Positions 17,683 through 26,779 of a stretch of DNA of 64,000 nt are shown here, piece after piece (the stretch's first letter is position 1; every line of letters starts with the position of its first letter). The notes beneath the pieces were generated by a model, which saw only the letters and a program-made list of their open reading frames with translations, had not been told where the DNA came from and made no database searches. The translations under genes and the position numbers were made by a program. Origin of the DNA: CAVYVZ01 sp963772065 (GTDB taxonomy: Bacteria; Acidobacteriota; Vicinamibacteria; Vicinamibacterales; UBA2999); contig CAVYVZ010000002.1 in NCBI GenBank assembly GCA_963772065.1, forward strand, positions 419,767-483,766, given 5' to 3'.

Positions 17683-18546
17683 TTATCGGGGCGGGGAGGT
17701 CGTCGCGACATGCTCGCGGGTCATGCGCTGCATGTTGTCGAGAATCTCGCGCAGCCGTCGCGCCTGCAGCAGCATGCCGGCGAGCTCCCGCTCGATCTCG
17801 GGCGCGCGCGTCTTGACGGCGAGCAGCTCGCATTGGCCGATGATCGCCTGCACCGCGCCGCGCATGTCGTTGCCGAACGCGAACGTCATCTCCGACAGCT
17901 CGCTCGCCATCTTCTGACGGGCGAGCGCGTTGGCCAGACGCCGGCTGCCATGCGCGACCGCGAGCGCTTCACCCACCGGCTTCAGGGTGTGAAGATCCGC
18001 CGGCGAAAACGCCGCGCGCTTGCGTGAGGCCAGGTTCAGCGTTCCGAGCGCCTCTCCATCGAAGATGAGCGGCAGCAGCACGAACGACGCGAAGCCCGCG
18101 GAAGTCGCAACATTGGCATCCAGATACGCGGCAGCGAGAGCGGACAGGTCGTCGATGACGCGGCCCTCGCGGCTGCTGACTACCTCGTCGATGATCGTGG
18201 ATCCCCGGGGGAAATGAAGCTCCGCACGCGGCGTCGGCGACCCGGCGGAATCGAGCCGCGCCGTGTAGGTGTTGTACCCCTCGCGATCCTCCGTCAGCAG
18301 AGCCAGGCCGACGCGGTCGCACGGCACGATGTCGCGGATGCGCAGCGCGAGCTCGAAGAGGCTTCGCGTGATCTCGGGAGAGCTGGTGAGCGTCCGAAGC
18401 AGCGCGTTGACCGCCTGGAGATTCTGGATCGTCGCGCCCGCCTCGGAATCCGCGGGTGCATGAGTACGTGGAGGCGCCTTGCGCCGGCGGACGAACAAGC
18501 CGGATGCGAGAGCTCCCGCGATTCCCAGGACGAGCCGCGAGAACAT
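17683..18546 (-). CDS. GAF-domain protein with degenerate histidine-kinase dimerisation helix
   Basis: A 287-residue protein. It has an N-terminal hydrophobic stretch (LVLGIAGALASGLFV), a GAF domain (about residues 55-205, with VPCDRVGLALLTEDREGY and FVLLPLIFDGEALGTLNLAS) and a C-terminal helix pair resembling HisKA. In FAFGNDMRGAVQAIIGQCELL the position where FAHDLNN usually carries the phospho-accepting His is a Phe, and no HATPase domain follows. It is therefore not a functional histidine kinase as read. It may sense a ligand and interact with another kinase. It starts one base after the stop of the molybdoenzyme gene, which suggests joint expression. Confidence 0.72.
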   Translation of the reverse strand: MFSRLVLGIAGALASGLFVRRRKAPPRTHAPADSEAGATIQNLQAVNALLRTLTSSPEITRSLFELALRIRDIVPCDRVGLALLTEDREGYNTYTARLDSAGSPTPRAELHFPRGSTIIDEVVSSREGRVIDDLSALAAAYLDANVATSAGFASFVLLPLIFDGEALGTLNLASRKRAAFSPADLHTLKPVGEALAVAHGSRRLANALARQKMASELSEMTFAFGNDMRGAVQAIIGQCELLAVKTRAPEIERELAGMLLQARRLREILDNMQRMTREHVATTSPPR

Positions 18547-18547
18547 C

Positions 18548-21310
18548 TCAGGGCCCCGCGCCAGGTACGACGTACGCCTCGGCCACGGGTCGAAGCGGAC
18601 GATCGAACCACATCGGACGCCGCAGTCCGCCGGGGCCCGGCGCGGGCCGCGTCATCGACATCCACTGCTTGTAGATTTCGTGAGACTTGTTCGTGTCGAC
18701 GAGGATGTCGCCATAGCTGTCGTCTGCGCCGGCCTTCTCGAGGCGCACCCTCTGGTGCCAGCAGTGCATGCCGCTCACCGGATCGGGCTGCACCGGAAAC
18801 GTGAGGTTCTGGTGGACGCCGACCTCCGTCCACCACACGCGGGCACTGTCCGGATCGGCGCTCTGGAACGGCTGAGTTCCGTGAACCTGACGCACGCGGT
18901 ACTGCCCCTCCGCATGATCGATCGATATGAGCGCCGAGGCGTTGCGGAGCCCCATGTCTTCGTGCAACCGCCACCGCCCCAGATGATGAGACATGCCGAG
19001 GATGCCGGGACGAATGCCCTCGGTCACCCACGCTCGCGTGACGAAGTAACCGATGGCGGTGTGCACCTTGACGAGATCTCCGGTCGCGATGCCGAGCCTC
19101 GCGGCATCCGGCGTGGAGATCCAGAGCGGGTTGCTGTGAGAGATCTCGTAGAGCCACTTCACGGGCGCGCGTGTGTGGATGAGTGTCGGCAGCCTGAAGT
19201 TAGGGAAGGAGGTCGAACTCATCGCGCTCGCGATCGAGGTCGCGCCAGTGCACGTGCCCCGGCACGTAGCGCGGCACGGCATGCTCCGGCCAGCCCCACT
19301 CCCTCAGCGTCGGTGAGAAGAACTCGAGGCGCCGGGACGCGGTATTGAAGCCCTTCCTGGGTATGCCGCCAACCACCACGCCAACAGCGACACCGTTGCG
19401 CACGACGCGGTCGTCGCTCGAATCGATCGACGTGTCTCTCCTCTGCTCCTCGGCGAGCGGCTGCTCGTGGCCGCGGTAGACGTTGTCCTTCACCTTGAAC
19501 ACGCCGTACTTCCGCATGTATTCGAGCGGCGACAAGGCTTCGCGTTCGGCGGCCTCGGGCAGTCCGGGAACCGAGTTCTCGAAGACCCATCGGTAGTACC
19601 TCGTCGACGGTGATCATCTCGCCGGGTCGGTACGGCGATTCCCAGTGCCGCCGGATGCCGAGGCTGCCGTCGGGGTCGATGTGCCAGCTCAGGGCGATCC
19701 AGAACTCCACTTCCTCCCAGACTTCGCCCGGATTCGACTGCCACGTCGCTTCGATCTGCTCGCCGCGCTTCCGCCGCGCCACGCGCTGAACCGGCTGGCG
19801 AAAGCCGAGCCACTGCGCCGCGTGCGTCTCCTGGCTCATCATGTCGTGCCGCTCGGTGCCGAGCCCCATCGGCAGCACGTAGTCGGCGAACCAGGCGGTC
19901 TCGCTCCACATCGGCGTGAGCGCCACGTGCAGGCCGACTTTGCTCTCGTCGGTCAGCATCTCGATCCATGAAAAGCCGTCTGGATTCGTCCAGACCGGGT
20001 TGTACACGCGCGTGAAGTACACGTCGAGCTTTCCGCGTCCCTCCTTCAGAAAGTGCGGGAGCAGAAAGCTCATCTCGAAATACGCGAGCGGAAACTCGCG
20101 AGGAAAGAGGAGCTCGTTCCAGTGACGTCGGCGGCCCTGGGGGACTCGGGTGGTTGGGCACGAACTTGTTGTCGACGTGCAGATTCACGCCGCCTTCGGT
20201 GCCCACCGATCCGGTGAGCACGACCAGGAGGTAGACGCAGCGGGTGATCTGCCAGCCCCACAGGTTGCCGGCGGCGGCGGCGCGCCAGCTGTGCGTGCTG
20301 AAGCGGCCGCGCGCGCGCCCGATCGCATGGGCCGCCTCGATGATGCGCTCTTTCGGCACACCCGTTTCCGACTCCGCGAACTCCGGCGTGAAGGCAGCGT
20401 ACAGCTCCTTCAATGCGGCGATGAAGCTGTCGAAGGTGAGCGGCAGCTCGGGACGCTCGGCCCGGAGGTATCCGCGCCAGTCGACCCAATCCCGGACGAA
20501 CTGCGCGTCGTACAGCCCTTCCTCGAGCAGGATGCGCGCAAAGGCGAGGAGCAGCGCGCCCTCGGTGCCGGAATACGCCGGCAGCCACAGGTTCGCCTTC
20601 GCCGACGTATTCGACAGGCGCGGATCGATCACGATCAGCGTGGCGCCTTTCGACTGCCCCTCGATGATGCGCTGCGCGTGCGGGTTGAAGTAGTGCCCCG
20701 ACTCCAGATGTGACGAGAGCAGCAGGATCGTCTGTGCGTGGGTGTGATCCGGCGACGGCCGGTCGGCGCCGCACCACAGAAAGTGGCCGAGCCGCGCCGA
20801 AGAGGAGCAGACGTTCGTGTGGCTGTTGTGGCCGTCCACGCCCCACGTCTGCAGCACCCGGTTCGCGAAGCCGTCCTCTCCGGGCCGGCCGACGTGATAC
20901 ATCACCTCGTGCCGCCGATCCTCGAGGATCGCGTTCCGGATGCGCCCGCCGATGTCCTCGAGGACTTCTTCCCACGTCACGCGCGTCCATCGACCGGACC
21001 CGCGTGCGCCGTCACGCTTGAGCGGATACAGAATTCGATCGGGATCCTCGAGCTGGTTCGGCGTGACGACGCCCTTGGCGCACGTGCGGCCGCGGCTGCC
21101 GGGATGGACGGGATTGCCCTCGATCTTGCGGACGTCGAGTGTCTCCTTGTCGACGTAGGCCAGGATGCCGCACGCCGACTCGCAGTTGAAGCAGATGCTC
21201 GGGACGATCCAGTACCGGCGGCGCTCTTTCTTCGGCCACGCGGTCGACTCGTAGTCGACGTAGTCGTCCCACTGCGACGGATCGGGATGGGATTTGAACG
21301 GCTGATCCAT
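18548..21310 (-). CDS. Molybdopterin oxidoreductase catalytic subunit (PsrA/PadB-like), three frame breaks
   Basis: About 920 residues in three frames. Breaks, mostly one-base insertions, are near 20120 (before WNELLFPREFP), 19600 (before RWVFENSVPGLPEA) and 19201 (DLLP to NFRLP). The N-terminus carries a [4Fe-4S] site, CFNCESACG plus a later GRTCAKG, then molybdopterin guanine dinucleotide motifs (VMYHVGRPGEDGFANR, TNVCSSSARLGH with a Cys as likely Mo ligand, IVIDPRLSNTSAKA). The C-terminal domain is the dinucleotide-binding fold (LGIATGDLVKVHT). No twin-arginine signal is visible, so it is probably cytoplasmic. The ATG at 21310 overlaps the upstream stop by one base. The partner gene codes for an iron-sulfur/NrfD membrane subunit. 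Confidence 0.82.
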
Positions 21311-22806
21311 CAGCTCAGGGGCACGGACTGACCGGCCTCCACCCACACGTACTCCCACGCGAAGCTCGCCAGCAGCGCGAGCGTGGCCGCGAGCGGCGCG
21401 ATTCCGATCGCGACGAGCGACGCCACGGCGCAGGCGACGGCGCCGCCCCAGAAGATGCGCGCGAACGCGCCCCGCCGTATCGCGCGCACCGCCAGCTCGC
21501 GATGGCGCGTGGTGGCCGGAGTGACCCTGTTCTCGTTGAGAATCAGCGCCAGGTGCACGCCCACCGCGGTGAAGAGCGTCCACCCGAGCGCGGTCACAGC
21601 CGCCGGGGTTGCGGCCACGCCGGGCACCAGCGTCGCCAGCAGCATCGCCGCGGCGCCCTCGGCAACGGCCTGGGCGACCAGATCGAACGTCGCGTGCGGT
21701 CCCTGCCACAGATCGCGCGCGAGACCCTGCGCGAAGAGGAAGCCGGTGTAAATCGTCGCGAGCAGCGCGATGACCACCGCGGGCCCGGCGAGGCCGCGCA
21801 GCACGCTCTCGAGCCCGAGCCAGCCTGCGGCGAGCCAGGCCGTGGTCACGGCGCCAAAGCCCGTGAGGATGAACGCGCCGCGCGCGAGCCAGGAATCCCA
21901 GTTGGGTCGCGTCAGGATGTACAGAAACCGCGCGGGTTGCTCGAGGTCAATGACCAGCACCACCGCCGTCAGCGTCACCATCACGAGCGCGATCGCCGGC
22001 GCTGCGATGGTCGTCAGCGAATCGCGGATGCCGAACATCCACAGGATTGCGGCGAGGAGCAGGCTGCCGGTGGCGATGCCTTTCGTGAGCAGGTACACCG
22101 CCATGTCGAGACCCCACGCCTTGACATGCGGCGTGTCGTAGTCCACGCGTGGCGCGCCGGGATCGCCCGCGTCCGGCTGCGGCGAGCCGAGGGGCCGCAG
22201 CGCGACGCTGCCTTCCTTGAAATAGAAGGGCCTCGTCGCGATTTCCGGCCGGATGACGCTCTCTTCCGCGCCCAGGTAGTAGACGTGCGGGAGCGTGCCT
22301 TTCTCGGGCTTTCTGACCGCGACGCCGGCGCCGTGAATGATGCGGTACACCTCGCTCGTAGTGTCTTCCATGTCGCCGAAGATGCGGCACTCCGTCGGGC
22401 ACACGCTCACGCACGCGGGCAGGAGCTTGTTCTCGACCCTGTTCGCGCAGAAGTTGCACTTCTCCGCGGTGTGCGTGTTCGGATCGATGAAGAGCTGATC
22501 GTAGGGGCAGGCCACCATGCACGCGCGGCAGCCGATGCATGAGGCGCCGTTCAGATCGACGATGCCGTCGCGGCGCTTGTAGAGCGCCGCCGTGGGGCAG
22601 ATGCGGACGCAGGGCGCCTCGTCGCACTGGTTGCAGAGGACCGGAAAGAAGAAGCGCCGCGTGTTCGGGAACGTTCCCTGTTCGACGGATTTCACCCAGC
22701 ACCGATTCACGCCGATCGGGATCTCGTGTTCGACCTTGCAGGCGATCGTGCACGCGTGGCAGCCGATGCACTTGCCAAGATCGATCGCGAAGCCGTAGTG
22801 AGCCAT
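21310..22806 (-). CDS. Fused iron-sulfur electron-transfer and NrfD membrane subunit
   Basis: A 498-residue fusion of two subunits that are usually separate. Residues 1-170 are a DmsB/PsrB-type ferredoxin with four cysteine clusters: CIGCHACTIAC, CNQCDEAPCVRICP, CIGCRACMVACP and CNFCANRVENKLLPACVSVCP. From about residue 230 on there are eight or nine hydrophobic helices of the NrfD/PsrC type, beginning AVYLLTKGIATGSLLLAA. The protein would pass electrons between the quinone pool and the molybdoenzyme encoded downstream. It is the first gene of the operon; the GxxExxY element lies just upstream of its start. Confidence 0.86.
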   Translation of the reverse strand: MAHYGFAIDLGKCIGCHACTIACKVEHEIPIGVNRCWVKSVEQGTFPNTRRFFFPVLCNQCDEAPCVRICPTAALYKRRDGIVDLNGASCIGCRACMVACPYDQLFIDPNTHTAEKCNFCANRVENKLLPACVSVCPTECRIFGDMEDTTSEVYRIIHGAGVAVRKPEKGTLPHVYYLGAEESVIRPEIATRPFYFKEGSVALRPLGSPQPDAGDPGAPRVDYDTPHVKAWGLDMAVYLLTKGIATGSLLLAAILWMFGIRDSLTTIAAPAIALVMVTLTAVVLVIDLEQPARFLYILTRPNWDSWLARGAFILTGFGAVTTAWLAAGWLGLESVLRGLAGPAVVIALLATIYTGFLFAQGLARDLWQGPHATFDLVAQAVAEGAAAMLLATLVPGVAATPAAVTALGWTLFTAVGVHLALILNENRVTPATTRHRELAVRAIRRGAFARIFWGGAVACAVASLVAIGIAPLAATLALLASFAWEYVWVEAGQSVPLS

Positions 22807-22914
22807 CGAGTTCTCGCACTATATCGCATCCCTCGGAGATCATTGACTCTGCTGATTTTCGTGACGTCGCTTGTCCGCTCCGCTCGCAGACTCTCATGAC
22901 GCACTTGACTCGAC

Positions 22915-22949
22915 TTGTCACGGCACACGAAGACACGAAGGCACGAAGA
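22915..22949 (+). repeat. Left perfect inverted repeat, 35 bp
   Basis: Contains ACACGAAGACACGAAGGCA; identical to the reverse complement of 23349-23383. The repeat is itself built from three CACGAAG-like units. Confidence 0.95.
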
Positions 22950-22957
22950 TCGAGCCT

Positions 22958-23339
22958 TCACAAAAACACTCTCTTGATTCCACTGTGAAGGACTTCGCTG
23001 TTGAAATTCAGGATTAGCCCGACTCGCAGCCGCGCGACTCTCAGGTACGTCAGCATCTGAGCGGTGTGAACCGGCGCGAGACGTTCGATGCTTTTTACTT
23101 CGACGACGATCTGATCGCCGACGATCAAATCGGGCCGATGCTCGCCAAGCAGTTCGTCCTTGTACCACAAGCGGGAGTGACACCTGGCGCCGGAACTCCA
23201 GGCTCGCAGCCCGCAGCTCTATGCACATCGCGGATTCATAGATCGATTCCAGAAGCCCGGGCCCAAGATGCCGATGTACCTCGATCGCGCATCCGACAAT
23301 GAGATGAGAGAGCGTGTCGAATTCCGGTTTGATCAACAT
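22958..23339 (-). CDS. GxxExxY protein (PDDEXK_3 nuclease-like), one frame break
   Basis: About 126 residues with a one-base insertion near 23165 (PLV to YKDELLGEH). It opens HLIVGCAIEVHRHLGPGLLESIYE, where G-L-L-E-S-I-Y is the naming motif of the family. The catalytic-looking stretch is HRPDLIVGDQIVVEVKSIE, matching D...ExK of PDDEXK nucleases. The ending LRVGLILNFNSEVLHSGIKR is also typical. Function is unproven for the family; a nuclease role is inferred from the fold. The gene sits tightly between two inverted repeats and is probably mobilised with them. Confidence 0.82.
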
Positions 23340-23348
23340 AGCTTTGTG

Positions 23349-23383
23349 TCTTCGTGCCTTCGTGTCTTCGTGTGCCGTGACAA
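23349..23383 (-). repeat. Right perfect inverted repeat, 35 bp
   Basis: Exact inverted copy of 22915-22949; reads TTCGTGTCTTCGTGTGCCG on the plus strand. It forms the inner part of the right arm of the nuclease element. Confidence 0.95.
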
Positions 23384-23452
23384 ATAGAGTCCAGTGCAGT
23401 CGTTAGAGTCGTCGAGCGAAGCGGACAAGTGCCGTGATGAGAATCACGAGAA

Positions 23453-26400
23453 TCAGCGAAGAGCGGTGAAAGCAGCTAGCACCGCCTCGCGAACACCGAT
23501 CGGGATCAACGGAAACGTCCCGACAACGTGTTCCAGCTCCTCGCGCGACAGTCCGTAGAGCGCGCGCGACGAGCGCCTGCAGCTCGATGTACTCAGGCAT
23601 TTCTTCCACTGCCGCCGTGCTCTCGCTCAACGCTCGCGCCAAAGCCGCCAGGCGTGCCGCGATCACGTCATCGTCGGCGACGACAGGCACGGGCAGCCGC
23701 GACATGATCCCGACGGTCACGTGCGTGTTGACCCGCAACCGCACGAGGTAGTTCGCGACGAAGCTGTTCAGCAGCGCGCAGAGCACCAGCTGCCGCTCGC
23801 GGGAGATCGGCGTTCGCAGGCAGAACAGCGTGTGCGTGGTCACGGCTCGCGCCGGAACGATGGCGGCGATCAGCGTGAGACGGTTGGTGGCACTCGCCAC
23901 GTCGCGGTACGCCAGCCGGGCACGGCGTGGCACCCGCGTCGCGAACGCCGCCGCGGCGCTGAGCTCGCGCGTGCTGCGGTCGAGGGCCACTCTAAACGGC
24001 GCGATCTGCTTGCCCTCCAGAACGGGGCGCGATGCGCGGCTGCCCGTGGCCGGAACGAACGAGCCGCGATCGTCACTCGCGTTCAGCTCGCGGCTGAAGT
24101 GCGCGTGCCACCCATCCGCCGACGAGAGCCAGGGATGCAACGCGGAGATCTTTTCGACGATGCGAAGATCCGTCGCGCCCGGAAGCTCCGGCATCGCCAG
24201 GTCGTCGGGCCCGGATACGCGCGCCAGAAACGACAGGGACACCGAAGCGGGAAAGGCCGGCCCTCCACGACCGCTGTCGTCGATGGCATCGAGGTCCGAC
24301 GGATCGGTGATCCCGAAGCGGCACGCGATCCGATCCGTGGGCTGGCCCGTGGTGGCGGTCAGGAGCACGAACCGGACGCTGCGGTGGATCGGAAAGATCC
24401 GCGCGCGGTTGTCGAGACCTACCACGGTGTCGACATCCGCGCGGTCGAAAAGGTGTCGCCGCAGCGCGGCCGATCCGGCGTCCGAGACCACCCCGGACGG
24501 CAGCACGAGTCCGATCCGTCCGCCAGGGCGCGCGATCTGTAGCGCCCGTTCCATGAAGACTTGGTACCGGTTCACGTGAGCGGGGCCGTCGGCGACGTAA
24601 ATGCCGGAACCGCGCACGAAGTCCACGAGCTGCCGTGCTTCGGCCCGACGATCGCCACGCGCCGATTCGTCGCCGCTGTCGCCCCGCACCATGTCCCACG
24701 GCGGATTGCCAAGCACCGCGTCGAAGCCGCCCGATGGCGATCGGCGCCCCTGCTCGTCGAAGAACACTTCCGGAAACTCGAGCTCCCAATGCAGGAACCT
24801 GCGCTTCTCGGATGCGGCGGCGGCGCCCTCCCGCCAGTCGCGCGCAACGCGCTCCGGAAGCACCGATTGGCCGTGCAGCAAGGAGTCCGCGAGCGCGCGA
24901 AACACGGCTGCGTCCGGTGGCCGTTCGTCATCCCAGAACCAGCAGGCACACCAGAAGATCGAGCACCGCCTTCCACCGTGCGAGCGTTGACTCGCGGTCA
25001 CTCAGCGCCGCGAACGCACGTTCCTTCCGCCGCACCGCCATCACGTCCTCGTCCCCCTCGAGCGCGAGACGCAGGCGGGTGCCGGCGGCGCCGCGGATCG
25101 TTCCGGCGAGCGCCTCGGCGTCGAAGAGGGGCAAGGCCGCCGTGCGCCGCCGCCGCGATTGGCCGGGCGGCCGTGCGAGCGCATCGGCGACGGTCGCGCC
25201 GACCAAGCTGTCGCCCACGGACAAGCGGTGATCGAGAAACGTGAGCGGGCGGTCGCCGGCCAGCGTCGCGAGCCACAGTGACAGGCGTGCGAGCTGCACG
25301 GCCATGGGATTGAGATCGACGCCGAAGAGGCAGCGCTGCGCAACCTGTCGTCGCAGCGTGACGCGCGCCGCCGACCGTGGCCTCGTCGGCGTGCCATTCA
25401 CCGTCGCGGACGAGCGCCGCCTCGGCGGCCGCCGCCAGGTAGCGGCACGCCGCCACGAGAAACGCGCCGCTTCCCATGGCGGGATCGACGACGCGCACGT
25501 TGAGGATCTCGGCAGCGCTCTTGCCGAGCACGAGCGGCGCCAGGGTGCGGCGAACGAGATAGCCCGTCACCGATCGCGGCGTGTAGAACGTGCCGCTCGA
25601 CTTTCGCGCGTCGCCGGTGCGCCGCAGCAACACCGCCGGCCCCTGACGGGCAGCCTCGTAGTCGAGGACATGCTCGTACACGGCGCCGAGCTGCTCGACG
25701 TCGAGGTCCCGATAGCGGATCCGCGCGCGACCGCCTGCCCCGCGCGAAGTCGGAGAGGCCGGCGCCGTTCCGACAGACAGCACGGCCCGGCCAATCGCGT
25801 CGTCATCGATGATGCGCCGTTCAGCGGCCGGCGTATGTAGAGGCGAGAACAGCCGGCCGTTGAACGCCGTGACCTGAAGATCGCCGGCCCGGCAGCCCGC
25901 GTGGGCGAGCCGCGCAATCCCCTGTAGCGTCTGCCAGACGCCGCGGTACCGGTGCCCGGCTGCCAGCGTCGCGACGATCGAATCAATCGTGTACCGGTCG
26001 CGATAGATGGGGTGCCACACCGGCACGAGACCCCGTGCCTCTGCAAAGAGCAGGAACAAGACTCGGTAAAGAACCGTCAGGGACTGCTCGAGCAGGGCAG
26101 GCATGGGCCGCGGCCGGCGGCGCGGTTCGCCGGACGACAGGGCCCGCAGGACGATCGCCAGCGCCTCGAGCACGCCATCGGCGAGGGTTCGGCAGATGGC
26201 TGTACCGTGCCGTGCCGAGAGATCGACCAGGCGATCGAGCAGCGGTTCCGGCCCGGCCAAAGCCTCAGCGCGTGTGAGCGTCCAGAGGATCCGCAGCGTC
26301 TCCGGGACGTGTGCCACCGACGCGAGATCGAACTCGATGTAGTGCCGGCTCCAGGTCCGCTGCGTGTCGATGACGCGCAGCGCGCGCCCGTTCGTGCAGA

Positions 26401-26779
26401 TGCACCATCGCGCGTCGGATGCGACGCCGCTACGCACGGCCTCACGCCAGATTCCGTCCAGCGGGTACGACCATGGCGCCACGAGCGCCGGTATCGATGT
26501 GCCGCCGGCGAAGAGGCGCAGCTCGCAGCGATCCGCCGCGTCACAGCGGCCCGTGATTCGGAATCCAAGCAACTCCACGAGCGGTCCGGCCGCGACATCG
26601 GCAATAGCGCGGACGCTCGATGCGGGTCCCAGCTCGGCCTCGCGCACGGCGCTCCACCGGCTGGCGCCGCGGGTGATGTCGGCGGGCGGCTCACGGATGC
26701 CGGATTGCTCTGGAAGCACGTCGGCCGCAAAGGACGAGGAGATCAGGCGTCCGCCGAATCCCGGGATCATCGCTGCCAC
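23453..26779 (-). CDS. Eco57I/PglX-like DNA adenine methyltransferase, three frame breaks
   Basis: About 1,100 residues. Frame breaks are near 25387, 24957 and 23572; without the last, the true C-terminus ALYGLSREELEHVVGTFPLIP, ending FTALR, is lost. The AdoMet motif I is VRVVDPAMGSGAFLVAACRYL and motif IV is FDAVLGNPPWDMV, so it modifies adenine N6. FYTPRSVTGYLVRR is the usual stretch before motif I in type IIG, BREX and DISARM methylases. The N-terminal 400 residues lack an obvious nuclease motif. It overlaps the helicase gene by 13 bases, so the pair is one operon and probably one defence system. The stop lies within the first bases of the adjoining inverted repeat. Confidence 0.82.

Larger units (their letters stand above)
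22851..23457. mobile_element. 607-bp inverted-repeat element carrying a GxxExxY nuclease gene
   Basis: Two long inverted repeats, 22851-22949 and 23349-23457, enclose a single gene that fills nearly all the space between them. The inner 35 bases of each arm are perfect inverted copies built of CACGAAG units. The outer 65-75 bases are imperfect: both begin GCTGATT, both carry CTTGTCCGCT and a GACTCT block, and the right arm has about 8 extra bases. The outer end of the right arm contains the stop codon of the methylase gene. A clear target duplication is not visible. This has the architecture of a small transposable unit, but no transposase is present, only a PDDEXK-type nuclease. Confidence 0.65.

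Noticed and set aside
23403..23452. Methylase frame continuing into the inverted repeat (ending VRFARRL)
   Set aside because: Correcting the frame near 23572 gives a more protein-like C-terminus that stops at 23453, so the longer tail is an artefact.
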